Numbered from the stretch's first letter, positions 50,065 through 62,062 are shown. The stretch: 64,000 bases of DNA from Symbiodinium natans (GCA_905221605.1 CAJNDS010002489.1:186001-250000); one strand, 5' to 3'. Notes: generated by a model from the letters alone, not told the origin. Numbers and translations: made by a program.

Positions 50065-51070
50065 TCCTCAGCTCAATATCCTAGCCTGCACGTGAGTTTT
50101 GCTTTTGATTCAGCAGCAGCTGGCTCCAAATTCTTTAACTTGTGCCGGGGCGGCCCGGAGTAGCGATCCATCTTTGTCCAGGTCGAAATGCAGGAACCTT
50201 TAGGGTTTAGGGTTTAGGGTTATCCACAGAACCCTTGGGATTGCACAGTGACCAGAACTACTTAGGGCAGCTTGGGGAGTAGGATGGTTTCGGGTATGGC
50301 TTTGAATCCAAACAGCCTATAAGACCCTAAACCCTAAACCCCAAACCCTGAACCCTAACCCTATTGCTGAAGGGGGCCCTGCTGGCTGGCCAAAATGCTC
50401 GCGGGAAACGCACAGGCTCTTGCAGCATGCCTTCTGAGGCCATCTGTCAAAGGCTGGTGCAAGCTTACTTCATTGTCAGGGGCCCTAAACCCAAACCCCA
50501 AACCCTAAACCCTAAATCCTAAGCCACGTGTCTGGGACGCTTTTTCTCGGATGGGTCTGGGCGCCGGGCCATTTCTCACTCTGATGACGCAGGTCTGGTG
50601 CCAATTCTTGGAGAAGCTGATGGCAGGCTAGTTGTGGATCGTTTGCACAAGCCTTCCGTCAAGCCGAGAGACTAGCACCTCAACTCAAACTTTCTCTTCT
50701 TTCCTTCCTTCCGCTGCACTTACTCTCTCTCTCTCTGAGACCCTAAACTCTACATGCTAAACTCATCAGTGGCACTGACGGGCACTCCCAGCCTTTAGCG
50801 CCTCTTTCACCTCAGACTCCGGGAAGCGGGAGAGTCGCTTCCGAGCCTGCTGCAGCTCCTCGCGCGAGTAGCTCTAGTAGGGCTAAAGGGCTTAGGGACC
50901 AGGTTTTACGGTCTAGGGAGTAGGGTTTAGGGTTTAGGGTTTAAGGCATGGCACAGCAACATAGCAATGGCGTCTTAGCAGCCAAGATCGTGCCAGCCCG
51001 CTGCCATGGAATGAACCCAGCAACAGAAGTCTCCTGCTCGTCCGCTGCCTGATGCCAAGATCGAAATTCT
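50065..51070. other. No gene supported
   Basis: Telomeric patches at 50200-50222, 50325-50360, 50486-50525 and 50920-50945. No frame over 60 codons. Confidence 0.45.
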
Positions 51071-51076
51071 TTTGTT

Positions 51077-51140
51077 CATGGTTGGGATAATATTAAAAAT
51101 CTAGTTTGCCATTCCTTATTGGGTTTAAGTACCCTTAAAA
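51077..51140. repeat. Dispersed repeat, family G, copy 1
   Basis: TTCATGGTTGGGATAATATT, then CCTTATTGGGTTTAAGTACC. The second copy is at 56875-56940. Confidence 0.7.
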
Positions 51141-51224
51141 ATGCAAAATGATACACAACTGGTTATGACCAAGTTCTTTGGAGTAGACTAGGAGTTGGGA
51201 TGCATGTGGGCCCAGCATCAGTAG

Positions 51225-51535
51225 CAGAGACAACAGCAGCAGCAGACCCACCATCACCACCACTACCAAGCCAACACCAACAACAAGAGAAACAATAAAA
51301 AAACATAAGAACAACAAGAAACACAAGAATGCGAAGAACAATCATATCCATAAACAAGAACAGTATCCATAAGAAGGACATAAACAATAACAATGACAAC
51401 CGCAACTAGCACAACCACCACAAACACAATCACAAGAATAACAATAATATGAAGCAGCTGCTGCAGCAGCGGCAGCGGCGGCGGCTGCCGCTGCAACAAC
51501 GACAGCAACTGCAACAGCAGCAAGCATCAATCAAC
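51225..51535 (+). repeat. CAR/AAC trinucleotide-rich low-complexity DNA
   Basis: AACAACAAG- and CAGCAGCGGC-type words over 300 bp. The long hydrophobic and poly-Ala frames on the minus strand are products of the repeat. Confidence 0.8.
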
Positions 51536-51539
51536 ACAC

Positions 51540-51900
51540 CAGCAGCAGGGAAGCCGAGTTGTAAAAGCTCTCTCAATGTCGGAACATGCCGATTTCTTGT
51601 CTTACTTCTCGCTCTGCTCTTCATGATTTCTCGCCACTTGAAGTGCACTTCCGAGCGTTTCCACCGCGAGCAGCGTCGACACCTTTTGAATCCACAAGAA
51701 CCTAAACTCTATAGAGCCCCCGGAGACAAACAAAGCACTAGGTATGCACCTGCTCCCCCAAGAAGATGATGGCGTGCGCAGGGCTGTCAAACCTGACGCT
51801 GGAGGACGCGGCACGGCAACACCGAGCAGCAGAAGAAAGCAGCTTTGCCAGCTGCGTGACCTTGTTGCGCAACTGGACTCCTTGCTAGCTGCGTATCCCT
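51540..51900. other. No gene supported
   Basis: A short + frame (SSLNVGTCRFLVLLLALLFM) follows the CAG-rich tract. It looks like a signal-anchor-type helix but has no family match. Confidence 0.25.
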
Positions 51901-52165
51901 AAACCCAAAACCCAAAACCCAAAACCCTAAACCCTGTTTTTAACACGGACCTCTGAAGCCTGTCCGGAGTCCCCTCAAACCCACCACCCTAAACCCTAAA
52001 ACCTAAACCCTAAACCCTAAACCCTAAACCCTGCCTGCAAAGAAAGAGTAGGGACGTGACATCAAGGGGCCCTATAAACCCTAAACCCATCTGCTTCCGA
52101 AGGGGTGAACCCTAAACCCTAAACCCTAAACCCTAAACCCTAAACCCTTAAACCCTAAACCCTGG
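51897..52165 (-). repeat. Three CCCTAAA patches
   Basis: 51897-51935 (mostly CCCAAAA), 51987-52034 and 52107-52165, then TTTAGGG in the other orientation at 52251-52290. Confidence 0.85.
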
Positions 52166-52493
52166 GGTGCGAAGCACCGATGTCAGCCGGGCCTTCCTTC
52201 GTTGTTCCACTTGCCACGTTTGTGCCACCCCAAGTTGACCTTTCCGTGCTTAGGGTTTAGGGTTTAGGGTTTAGGGTTTCGGGTTTAGGGTGAGGGGCAA
52301 GCCCCAAAAGAAGAGCTGATCCTTGCAATGCCCAGCTGAGCCAAGAGCAGGCTTTTTCACCCCCTTTTTCTTCTCGTTCTCCAAAGCTTGGAGAAGGGCC
52401 TGAGATGCCCATTCCAATGTGTCAGAATCCGTTCCGCAGCGTAGGGCGAATAAGTGCTGCACCTCCCTGTCCATTCTGGGACTCCACCTGCGG

Positions 52494-52607
52494 CTACTTG
52501 GAGGTTCATGGGTAGCTAGAAGTGGTTAGAAGTAGGGTAACTATACTTGAAACCTTACCTAGGGTACTTATTACCCTACTTATAACTACCCATGAACCTC
52601 CAAGTAG
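52494..52607. mobile_element. MITE family B, best-preserved copy
   Basis: 114 bp. CTACTTGGAGGTTCATGGGT is mirrored exactly by ACCCATGAACCTCCAAGTAG, and the inner arms (AGTTAGAAGTAGGGTAA, TTACCCTACTTATAACT) pair too. Confidence 0.88.
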
Positions 52608-52939
52608 AATGACTAGACTAGACAACACCGGAATGCATACGCAAAGACGTGTGTTTTGGCACGTCCCTAAACCCTAAACCCTAAACCCTGAACCCTAAAC
52701 CGTCATGGTGGGCTGTCCCTTGAATGCTTCGCTCGAACTTGCACGTCCTGCGTGCCTCAACGGGTCAATGGAGGCAAGCTTCCGGCCAATGCCCCAATAA
52801 TCGTTATAGATGCAAGCATCTGCCCACATCCACTGCCAGCCTCAAGGCAAGAGGCAACACAAAATGCAACAATCAATGGAGTTTGTGTCGGACATAGATA
52901 GATACATATCCTATGAACGAACATAGGCATAGTAGAACT

Positions 52940-53003
52940 CTTTCTATATATATATATACATATATATCCACAGAAATATGTGTATGTATATATATATACA
53001 CAT
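52940..53003. repeat. (TA)n microsatellite
   Basis: Three short TA runs interrupted by ACAT and TCCACAGAAATATG. Confidence 0.85.
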
Positions 53004-53157
53004 GACATGATATGGTTTCAAAGTACTGCTGCTTCTTGCGCAGTTGCTTGCCATCACCGGCAGGGGCTTGCGCAATCATGATACAGGGGCGAACTTAGAA
53101 GAAGCCTGCGCCGTCGCCATCCTCCTGGAGCCACACCTCCCACTTTGAACATGAGCT

Positions 53158-53295
53158 TGGGGTTTAGGGTTTAGGGTTTAGGGTTTAGGGTTTAGGGTTT
53201 AGGGTTTAGGGTTTAGGGTTTAGGGTTTAGGGTTTAGGTTTGGGGTTTAGGGTTTAGGGTTTAGGGTCTAGGGTCTAGGGTTTTAAGTTTAGGGC
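53158..53295 (+). repeat. TTTAGGG array
   Basis: About 19 heptamers, the first ten or so perfect, degrading to TCTAGGG and TTTAAG at the right. Confidence 0.92.
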
Positions 53296-53696
53296 GGGAG
53301 GTGGGGTTCATGGGTTCTAGCTTAAGCCACTAAGGTTGTACCCTGGTTTGGGACACCTTTTTTTCAGAGAGGGATGTTAAGGGCCATATAAGGTGTACAT
53401 TGAGGGAACTTTAAGGGGTACTACCTTAGGGGTACGAGTCTTGATCCCTTCGGGGGTGGGGGTTGTTGGCTGCGCTATCAACATTGGCCAAGCAACGTCG
53501 GACAAAGGGTTTAGGGTTTAGGGTTTAGGGTTGTCGAGTCCTTTGAGGTTAGCACAATGACAGGAGTGTCGAGAGAAGCTGCCATTGCCCCCAAGCTTGA
53601 CCGTGTGACAGCTGACCATGAGTAAGGAACAATGCAAATACGGCGTCTCTGGGGGCATGCCTTGAGACAAAACTCTACAATGTGCTTTGGGATGTT

Positions 53697-53774
53697 CCCC
53701 CGAATCTAACAATCCTTAATCGGGGGGTACTACAACCCCCACAAAGGACTGTTAGTACAACGGGGAACATCCCA
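53697..53774. mobile_element. MITE family C, copy 2
   Basis: 78 bp with TTGGGATGTTCCCC and GGGGAACATCCCAA at the ends and TCTAACAATCC facing GGACTGTTAG inside. Nearly a pure hairpin. Confidence 0.85.
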
Positions 53775-53871
53775 ACATATTAGCGTAGCCCGTCCTCCTC
53801 GGGCTGGCCCTGCTGCTCGCGAGCCTGGGAAGCCTGGCCGAGTGTTTATTTCTAGGGCCTTAAGAGGTAGA

Positions 53872-54046
53872 ATAGTTTTTTTCTTTTTTTGTGGGGTGGG
53901 GGGGGTATTTTTATATAATTATAAAGGGGCCATTTGTTTAATGTAGGGGCCTGTTAATAGGTTTTTGGGTGTTACTATAGTGTTTTTTATATAGGGGCCA
54001 TAAGGGAATACTACTAGAACTTATTCCGACCCCAATATTGTAGGGA
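53872..54046 (+). mobile_element. MITE family D, possibly two nested copies
   Basis: GGGGTATTTTTATATAATTA with GGGGCCAT, followed by TTTTTTATATAGGGGCCATA and AATACTACTAGAACTTATTC: the family core occurs twice. Confidence 0.6.
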
Positions 54047-54049
54047 TTA

Positions 54050-55328
54050 GGGGTTTCTAAAATTCGTGTCTCCAAGGGCAGATGTAAAATGAAGCATGAG
54101 GAATAGTCGGCACGTGATGGCAAAATCCCGTTAACTAGTCATTGGCCCAAAGCGTCCAATATCACAAAGTCCCGCACGCCCTAAACCCTGGATCCTAAAC
54201 CCTTTCGCAGTAGGACTCCACTGCCCGCCTTGCCCTTATTCCCCAGCGGCACAGGTGACGCCTAAACCCTAATCTCTAAACCCTAAACCCTAAACCCTAA
54301 ACCCTAAACCCTCCCTCAGCCGAAACTTGAAAATCTGCTTCCTCTGTGGCCGATGGCATGGCAGCATTGAGATGACATGGACGCGCAATGGGGACCTACT
54401 TTTTTGTTAGGGGGTTCTTGGGGGTTTAGGGGCAGGGTAGGTGATCTAAGAATCCTATAATGGGTTATAGAATACGAACCGATACCAAAAAAGCCGGTTT
54501 AGGGTTCTTAAGGCAAAGCTTCTGGAACACAAAACTTTCCAAACGATGGGGCATCAAGCGGCTGAAGCAGTTCTACCTGGACGGATCTCGAATGCTTCCA
54601 TGTTCGGCTGTCTTGTCACCCGTCTAACTGTTGTGTGCTGATCCAATGAAGCTACCTCCGCTACCCATGATGCACGGTTTTGAGATGTTTCGAGCCACGA
54701 TGCAGCCGCATTCATGCCGAGGCTGCAATCTCGCAAGCACGATCAATCTGACGAGTACCTCCGGCAACAGAGGTGTGTGAGTCACGGAGCACAACCCTAA
54801 ACCCTAAACCCTAAACCCTTTTTAGGGTTTAGGGTTGGCTTAGAAAGCACAATTTAGGTAACAACCTTTCCCACGCCCGGCAACTCACAGGTCGCAAAGC
54901 TGCCGTCAAGCGCGCGACTAGCATCTTTGATCCAACCCTAAACCCTAAACCCTAAACCCTAAACCCTAAACCCTAAACTGTTGCAAAGCCAAGGCATGCC
55001 ACAGGCGTGCTGAGCTTTGCCCGAAACGGCACACGAGCCTCGAACTCTACAAATGTCCCCGAATCCCCTTAAAGGTTTAGGGTTTAGGGTTTAGGGTTTA
55101 GGGCCCCTAGGGGGTAGTTTAAGTGATTTTAGGCCATGTCCACTAGGTTTAGGGTCTAGGGTTTAGGGTCTAGGGTTAGGGCTTAGAGTTCAGGGTTCAG
55201 TTAATGTTAGGCCATGGAGCGCACCGCCACCCTGAATCCTTTTTCGTTCCTGCAGCCGCCTGTGCCGCGCGGCCCCATCTTCGGGTGACTGCGGGAGCCT
55301 GGAAGTCAAAGCGCGATTCGGGCTTCTC
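54050..55328. other. No gene supported
   Basis: Telomeric patches at 54266-54312, 54795-54836 (both orientations meeting), 54935-54978 and 55075-55105. Frames up to 66 codons only. Confidence 0.45.
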
Positions 55329-55330
55329 CT

Positions 55331-55445
55331 ATACTCCCCTTAGAACCTTAATAACAACAAGATTGCTTCATCTAGGTTTTGATATCTTCCTGGGTTTTAG
55401 ATAAACAGAAATAAAAAATTATTCTCAAGGGGGATATAGTCCCGG
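55331..55445. mobile_element. Dispersed element, family E, copy 1
   Basis: TACTCCCCTTAGAACCTTAA at the left, CTCAAGGGGGATATAGTCCC at the right, weakly inverted. Confidence 0.65.
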
Positions 55446-55702
55446 GGCTTCGCAGGAGCGAGGGCTTGGAACCTTGGATTTGCCAGCATCAAGCCTTGCT
55501 GGGCGCAGCTTGAGGGTGAAAAGCACATAGCGATGATCGAATACTCACCCCTTATCACTCTTCGCGTGGGCAAGAGGCCGAACTGCAGTGTTTCCCCGCT
55601 TGGCTGAAGATTGTTTTGTGTCTGAAAGGCTTTGGGGTGGCCTCCAGCTCGAAACGGAGGCGCTTCCCGGCTCTCAGATTAATGAAGTACCACCTCTGGC
55701 TT

Positions 55703-55760
55703 CTCCCAAACCCTAAACCCTAAACCCTAAACCCTAAACCCTAAACCCTAAACCCTAAAC
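55703..55760 (-). repeat. CCCTAAA array
   Basis: Eight near-perfect heptamers. Confidence 0.9.
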
Positions 55761-55877
55761 GCTACATATGTTGCAAGAGCCAAGAAACCCGAACCGCAAG
55801 GGTGTCTGAATACATGGGCCTTGCCACCGGAAGTGGCGCTGGCTTGCGGCACCTGCGCTGCCCGATGCCCTCCCCTA

Positions 55878-55956
55878 TGCTTCCCTTAGAACCTTAATCA
55901 AAATAATATTTTGAACCTTTATAAAAAAATGATTCCCAAAGGGGATATAGTCCCCA
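55878..55956. mobile_element. Dispersed element, family E, copy 2
   Basis: TTCCCTTAGAACCTTAATCA and CCCAAAGGGGATATAGTCCC, with the middle shortened relative to copy 1. Confidence 0.7.
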
Positions 55957-55959
55957 AAA

Positions 55960-56870
55960 CGGCTTTTTGTGTTGTTTAGGGTTTAGGGCCCTTTGGTCTT
56001 GGATTTTGGGGACTGTAAGTTTGACGGGGCAGAAGGTTTAGACGGCCTAATCAGGGATGTTTCACGGAGCAACAAGCAACTTGGAAATATCCTAAACCCT
56101 AAGCCCTAAGCCCTAAGCCCTAAGCCCTAAGCCCTAAACCCTAAACCCTAAGCCATGTAAGGAACATGCCCTAACCTAAGGGGCGCCATCACCCTGCTTC
56201 GTTTGCCCTCAACTTCCGCACGACAAGGAGCCCAGGGCCCCTGATTTTCGTGTCACCCGCCTAGCTCAGCATTGCGTGGCGTATGTCAGAGGAGAAACCG
56301 TTGCATTCACAAGGATCCCAAAGTTAAGGTTCAGGGTTGGGGTTTTGGGAGGCCTGACCACGTCTTCGAGGTCTTCGCGTTGAAACGCTTCCCAAACAGA
56401 AAATCAACCGTAGAAAGCAGAATCTGCCCAGGACCTACCTAGCTTCAACCCCGGGAAGACGCGGGGAAGAGCACCAGGTCTGCCAAAGTTCGCGGCGCTT
56501 CCGGGCGGGGCGCTGCCAGCGAAACCTCTGCCTGCGCCAAAGTGTCGTAAAACACGAAGCCTTTCCCGTAAGGCTCCAAATAGCCCAAAGCGGGTACGAT
56601 TAACAGACTTTAGACCCCAACGTAGGGCATTCTTTGTATACTTGGCCCTACACTACATTTCAGGGGCCTAATAATTGAGCCCTTAAGGGGTTCCAGCAAC
56701 CTAACTACTATAGGTCCCTGGAAGTATAGGGTGGGGCTCTGGGGTTCGGTCGTGTTCGGTCTAATCCCTGAACCCTGACACGTATCTGAGAGCTGGGGGT
56801 GCACCAAGCCCTGATCCGCGCGAGCCTTAAACTTGGGATCCCAAACGCTGGATTACACCCTACGACTAAC
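55960..56870. other. No gene supported
   Basis: CCCTAAG-type array at 56090-56150. An inverted-repeat-like stretch at about 56605-56760 (GACCCCAACGTAGGGC facing TAGGGTGGGGCTCTGGGG) may be another MITE. Confidence 0.4.
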
Positions 56871-56874
56871 CTAG

Positions 56875-56942
56875 TTCATGGTTGGGATAGTATTAAAAAA
56901 ACTAAGTTTCAAGTCCTTATTGAGTTTAGGTACCCTTGAATA
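56875..56942. repeat. Dispersed repeat, family G, copy 2
   Basis: GTTCATGGTTGGGATAGTAT, then CCTTATTGAGTTTAGGTACC, parallel to 51077-51140. Confidence 0.7.
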
Positions 56943-57331
56943 AGTAACATGCTACCCCACTATGATTTCTGTCCATCACATGGCTCCTGTGCGTAAGTGA
57001 CCTCCGTTCTGCGCGATGGACAAGGAAAGTCGGAGGGATGGTAGACTGTCGGAGGCAGGGCGCACCAAACAGTAATCGCAACTTACGCCTGTATATGTAT
57101 ATACGTGTATGTAGACATGTTATACTTATAATATTGTACGCATGTAGTTCCCAAGAAGTAGAGTTCCCCTTAAATCCCCCCAACAAAACAAAGCAAAGCA
57201 AAAAGACAGAATCCTCCTGGAACAGAATAGGGGCCCTAAAGGAAACCCCTCCCCGCCGTCCCCCCCCAACCTATAAATTCTACATCAACCTCCCGATGTA
57301 AACCCCTATACCTTACCTAGACCCCTGAGAG

Positions 57332-57380
57332 CCTAAACCCTAAACCCTAAACCCTAAACCCAATAACCCTAAACCCTAAA
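57332..57380 (-). repeat. CCCTAAA array
   Basis: About six heptamers, followed 100 bp later by the opposite orientation. 56943-57330 holds no supported gene. Confidence 0.85.
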
Positions 57381-57486
57381 CGGGGGGAGGGGGGCATGTG
57401 GCCTGCGCATAGCCCACCCAGCCGCTGCCATCCCAAGCCTCCTCCACACGGCCATCCTGGGCCGGAAGCCCGCAAGTGCCTAAACC

Positions 57487-57990
57487 CGGTTTAGGGGTTT
57501 AGGGTTTAGGGTTTAGGGGTTTAGGGGTTTAGGGGTTTAGGGGTTTAGGGGTTTAGGGGTTTAGGGGTTTAGGGGTTTAGGGGTTTAGGGGTTTAGGGGT
57601 TGAGGGGTTGAGGGGTTGAGGGGTCTAGGGTTTTAGTGTTTTAAGGGTTTAGGGCTTTAAGGGTTTTAAGAGTTTTGTGATTTCCTAAGCCCTGTGTTGG
57701 GTTGTAGAGGCTTTAGGGTCTTGAGGGGTTGTTTACGGTTTGGGGTTTTAGGGGTTTAGGGGCTGTTTAGGGTTTAAGGGGTTGCTTGAGGCTTTGGGGG
57801 TTTAGGATTTAGGGGTTTTGGGGGCTTAGGTAGGGTTTTGGGGTTTAGGGCTTTAGAGGCTTGGGGTGTTAGGGTTTTTGGGATTTAGGGGTTAAGGATT
57901 TAGGGTTTTATGGGTTTAGGGTTTTGGCGATTAGGAGTAAAAGGGCTTTGGGTTTTAGGGACTCAGGGTTTCAGGGTTTATGGCTTTGGG
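57487..57990 (+). repeat. TTTAGGGG octamer array decaying into variants
   Basis: 57487-57600 is a clean 8-mer array of about 14 units, then TTGAGGGG units, then about 370 bp of increasingly scrambled TTTAGGG-like words. Confidence 0.9.
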
Positions 57991-58162
57991 TTGAAGTCTT
58001 CTCGCCCGGTTGGTACATGGCCGTGGGTTTAATTGGGGGTGTACGGGTTTAAGGGTTATTCAAACTCTCACCATCACAAACGCGATCTATAACCTAAATC
58101 CCACATACAGCCATGAAGCCCTACAAGCCGAAAGAACCCTATGAACCCTAGCACGTTGTCCC

Positions 58163-58220
58163 TAACCCTAAACCCTAAACCCTAAACCCTAACCCTAAAC
58201 CCTAAACCCTAAACCCTAAT
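58163..58220 (-). repeat. CCCTAAA array
   Basis: Eight heptamers, two of them shortened to CCCTAA. Confidence 0.88.
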
Positions 58221-58343
58221 GCCAAAACATGGCCTGGTGAGCGAAGGCCGTCTGCGCCAACTTGTTGAGCTCGGCTCCCGCCGCGCCGTGGCCAGCAAGC
58301 CGGATCGCCTCTTTTTTTTGTCGCCACCCGACAATCCAACTCT

Positions 58344-58459
58344 TAGGGTTTAGGGTTTAGGGCTTAGGGTTTAGGGCTTAGGGCTTAGGGCTTAGGGTTT
58401 AGGGTTCAGGGTTCAGGGTTCAGGGTTCAGGGCTTAGGGTTTAGGGTTTAGGGTTTAGG
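58344..58459 (+). repeat. TTTAGGG / CTTAGGG / TTCAGGG array
   Basis: Sixteen heptamers arranged in homogenised blocks of one variant each. Confidence 0.88.
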
Positions 58460-58944
58460 TGCTACTCTCATCTCTCGGAAAGAGCTCTTCTCTTGTAGTT
58501 TCGAAACTGAGCAGTGCGAACCCAGTCGTGCTCGCAGGCTTACTACGTCGTGCGCGTGCCCTCCCAAGTTCAGAGTTCGCGGAAAGTGCCAAAACTGCTA
58601 CAATCGTCGTGTTGGTGTAGCCGAAGAAGTTCAGATTAGCTGTGGCTTCAAAAACTAACATTCCGGATGCTGTTTATGCGAAGGTTTGGGGCATGCACCC
58701 TAGACTGAAAAACGCGCTGAGATGCATTGGTACTCGATCTTAAAGTTTAGTGCCTCAACTTGTGCCTGGCTTGAAATTAAGGGGTGTTAGCTTAAGCGAC
58801 GCTGTTGTCGGATCCTTAGTCGAATTCGTGTGCCAGGATAAGTGGTTGGGGCGCTAAACGGACAGCTGAACAGTGCACCTGGTTTGCTGTGATGCTTGAA
58901 TATGTATTAACGTATGCGTCCAAAGAGGCTTCTTAATCCGGTCT

Positions 58945-59211
58945 ATGTCGCTAGGCGTACTTGTTCGCCGGTTTCTGGATGCCTTTGTTCACGTATTGAA
59001 GCATCACGGCGTTGACTGTCCAACTCTTCAGGCGATACGCCATCTGAGGTCCTTCGGATTTGGTATCCAAAGTGGTGTAGCTGCTAGTAGAGAGTTTAAT
59101 CACGGTGATGAGATTCTAGCAGTGTTTGAGAATAGCGGAGCATGTTCCCCAACTCGATCTTCAAAGAAGAGGCAAACCTTTTGCCAAACTCTCTCGTTTC
59201 CTCACGGATGA
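58945..59211 (+). CDS. Possible small ORF or exon
   Basis: 88 codons from ATG: MSLGVLVRRFLDAFVHVLKH, then DCPTLQAIRHLRSFGFGIQS, then SREFNHGDEILAVFENSG. Helical and evenly composed, in a stretch (58.46-59.4 kb) with little telomeric repeat. No family recognised. Confidence 0.22.
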   Translation: MSLGVLVRRFLDAFVHVLKHHGVDCPTLQAIRHLRSFGFGIQSGVAASREFNHGDEILAVFENSGACSPTRSSKKRQTFCQTLSFPHG

Positions 59212-59334
59212 CACGGATCCCCTTGCATGACGTCGTTATGTGTTTCTTTCTCTTTCTCTCTCTCACCGAGATCATTGATATCGTTCGGAGGCTCGTTTCT
59301 AATGGTAGGGTTTTTGCTCTGTAGGGATATGGTC

Positions 59335-60117
59335 TGCAGGAGGCTTATGGTCTCTAGGCGGAAAGGGCTTATTATGCTTGTGGTGTCTTAGTGCTCATTT
59401 CGGGTTGAGGGCTTCTTGAGGTTTTAGGAATTAGTTAGAATTTAGGGCTTGGTTTGGGCATAGGGTGTCCTTTAGAGTTTAGGATTCTGCCTCCTCAGAG
59501 AGCTCTACTTATTTTCGAGCGTCAGGGATTTGGGCCTAGCTGCAAGCCACCGAACTACTTGCCATTTGCGGTTTGATACGGTTCTACGAAGAAAGAAGGC
59601 TGGAACAAACTTTGCGAAGCGCATGCAAGCTGAAATCCGATTTGCATAAGGCTCCCAAGACGGGTTTCAATAAAGGGCTTCGCTACATGCACCCCCGCGA
59701 ATTGCAACACGTAGTGGCACTTTGAAACATGGGTTCCAAAACAATATCAGTGTGGGGGCCAGATACCGGCTATCCAAGCTGCCGAGGAACCAAAGCCCGA
59801 TCCTGACTGCTGGAACTCATAATACATCACGAGTCTGATCGCCCTCATCACCATCCTCACCATACTACCACCATCAAGATGACAAGAGCAATAACAGATA
59901 ACAATAACAACAATCATGAATAAACAAATGCAATAATTACCGTCCTCACCATGGTCACTATAGCCGGCACAGTTCTGGTGCACAGCTTCATGGCTTATCA
60001 TGTTGTAGTTCATGCGCCCACCGCTACCACGCAGTACGCTCCCTGCGAATGGAGGCCTCTGCCAGGGCTGTGAAGTCCACACAGTCGCGGCCGTTGTAGG
60101 AGCCGCCTACAAAGCGG
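59335..60117. other. No gene supported
   Basis: An AAC/AAT-rich run at 59876-59935. A 111-codon minus frame (59747-60082) has no domain. Confidence 0.35.
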
Positions 60118-60152
60118 TTTAGGGTTTAGGGTTTAGGGTTTAGGGTTTAGGG
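60118..60152 (+). repeat. TTTAGGG array
   Basis: Five heptamers. Confidence 0.85.
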
Positions 60153-60359
60153 TAGTTCTTGTTCCCTTCACTCGTTAAGGCCCTTCTCATCTTCAAGGGC
60201 GCAAGAATCTCACGCACACAAAGCCCAAAACCGTCAATCCCAACTGCCCGAAAGCACATTATGGTGCCTGCTTCTATTTCTCTCCAGGGACGGAAGGAGG
60301 GACTTCGGGGAGCCGAGGGGTTCTATCATATTAAATTCTAATTTGTGATCTACAGCAGC

Positions 60360-60365
<6 letters not shown>

Positions 60366-60390
<25 letters not shown>

Positions 60391-60440
60391 CATATATACA
60401 GCAGCAAACAAAAACACACATATATATATATATATATGAT
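60366..60440. repeat. (TA)n microsatellites
   Basis: Two TA runs separated by CAGCAGCAAACAAAAACACA. Confidence 0.85.
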
Positions 60441-60645
60441 ATGCATAGATAAGGGGAACCCAACATGTATACTCACCAGGAACAATTCTGGAACCCTTAC
60501 AACCTACTTAAGCAACCCACGAACCAGCCCTCTGCGACGCACAAGTTCTATTGTCGACTTATAGGACACTTATGTTTCACTTTGCATAGCTCTTGCGTAC
60601 CTAAGTTTACCTGTTTAAGCATCCCCATCAACCTTAAACCCTCGT

Positions 60646-60749
60646 CCTTGCAGGTTCACAGGTACAAGTAATTAGTCATGAGCAAGATTATGGGTAAGAC
60701 AACTCTAGTAATAACCTGATTTACTAACCACCGAAGAACCTCCAAGTAG
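60646..60749. mobile_element. MITE family B, diverged copy
   Basis: CTTGCAGGTTCACAGGTACA at the left, CGAAGAACCTCCAAGTAG at the right. Confidence 0.6.
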
Positions 60750-61000
60750 CCCTAAACCCTTTTTTGAACCCAGGCTCTGAGCATCAGCCCTAAACCCTAA
60801 ACCCTAAACCCCTAAACCCTAAACCCTTAGCCCCAATAGGATACCCCACACTTGCGCTTGCCTCGCCGCACCGCCTCAGGGAAGGCTTCGGTGACTTCCT
60901 GCAAACCGGGCCTCGAACAGTAAGACATAAGAGGAGGAGCCCCCGAGCTGGAGGGCTTGGGGGGTAAGGTTGAGGGTTTTTTGGCCACCCGACTAGCCAG

Positions 61001-61136
61001 GGTTTAGGGTTTAGGGTTTAGGGTTTAGGGTTCAGGGTTTCGGGTTTGGGGTTTAGGTTTGGGGTTTGCGGTTGGGGGTTTGGGGTTCAGGGTTTAGGGT
61101 TGGGGTTTCGGGTTTGGGGCTTCGGGCTTAGGGGTT
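61001..61136 (+). repeat. TTTAGGG / TTTGGGG array
   Basis: Four perfect heptamers, then mixed TTTGGGG, TTCAGGG and TTTCGGG units. Confidence 0.85.
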
Positions 61137-61139
61137 AGT

Positions 61140-62055
61140 GCTTCTGGGTTTGTACGGGGCTTGTGCGTTTACCCCTTGGATGCAAGAAGGGACCCTGAGG
61201 ATACTCCTGAATTCAGCAGAATTTGGCAAGCTCCAAATCCATAAGCCGCGAAAGCGCAACAAAAAAAACGAAACCCTTGTGACCCAGACTGCTCAGGCTC
61301 CAACCATCTAAACCCTAAACCCTAAACCCTCTGTGTGCTGAGATCATCTGGGTGGTGAGCATAGTGAGCGGTGCACCTGAGGTAGCATGAGGTGAGGACG
61401 AAGGCTTCGGGTCGGGTTTGGGGTTTGGGGTTTGGGGTTTAGGGTGTGGGAGGGCGTAGGCTTTACACTTCATTCTGGGCGGGTGCGCAGAGCAAGGCTT
61501 TGCAAGATGGTACATGATCGCCGGGCCACGGGCCAGTTCCTGCACGCAGATGCTTCAGTGCACAGGTCTTAGCGGGGGTAATCAGAACACAATACACCCT
61601 GTACACCCCCAAAACCCCCTAAATGCCACAGTTTGCTGCAACTATTTGCGAATTCAGAGCTGGGGTTAAGGGGTTTTGGGGTAAGGAGTTAGGGCTTTAG
61701 GGGTTCTAGGACTCATCCCAGAAAACACAACCCAGACGGGCGCCTTCTGCGACGCCACGGGAGTCGGTACTCACGACGGGAGAGCTGGCAACCAACCTGA
61801 CCAAGGTGTTAAACCCTAAACCCTAAATCAATATTTGCTTAAGAACCCCCTGAAAAGTGGAAGGACACTATTTCGTTCAGGTTACAGTGGGAATACATGC
61901 TCGTGTTTTTTGGTGTTTCCTAAGAACACATGTTAATCTCATATTTATAAACCCGGAACTCAATTGAAAACCCCCCTCAATTAAGGAATCCCGGCCGCGG
62001 CCCGAGGACTGATTTTTCCCCAAACAGGAACCGTTTGGGGGTCCTCTCCTCAGCA
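61140..62055. other. No gene supported
   Basis: Telomeric patches at 61308-61330, 61415-61445 and 61808-61828. Nothing else recognised. Confidence 0.4.
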
Positions 62056-62062
62056 AAAAAGG

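Noticed and set aside
51163..51530. Leu/Val-rich minus-strand frames that look like multi-pass membrane segments
   Set aside because: Reverse complements of AAC/CAG repeats; the hydrophobicity comes from the repeat.
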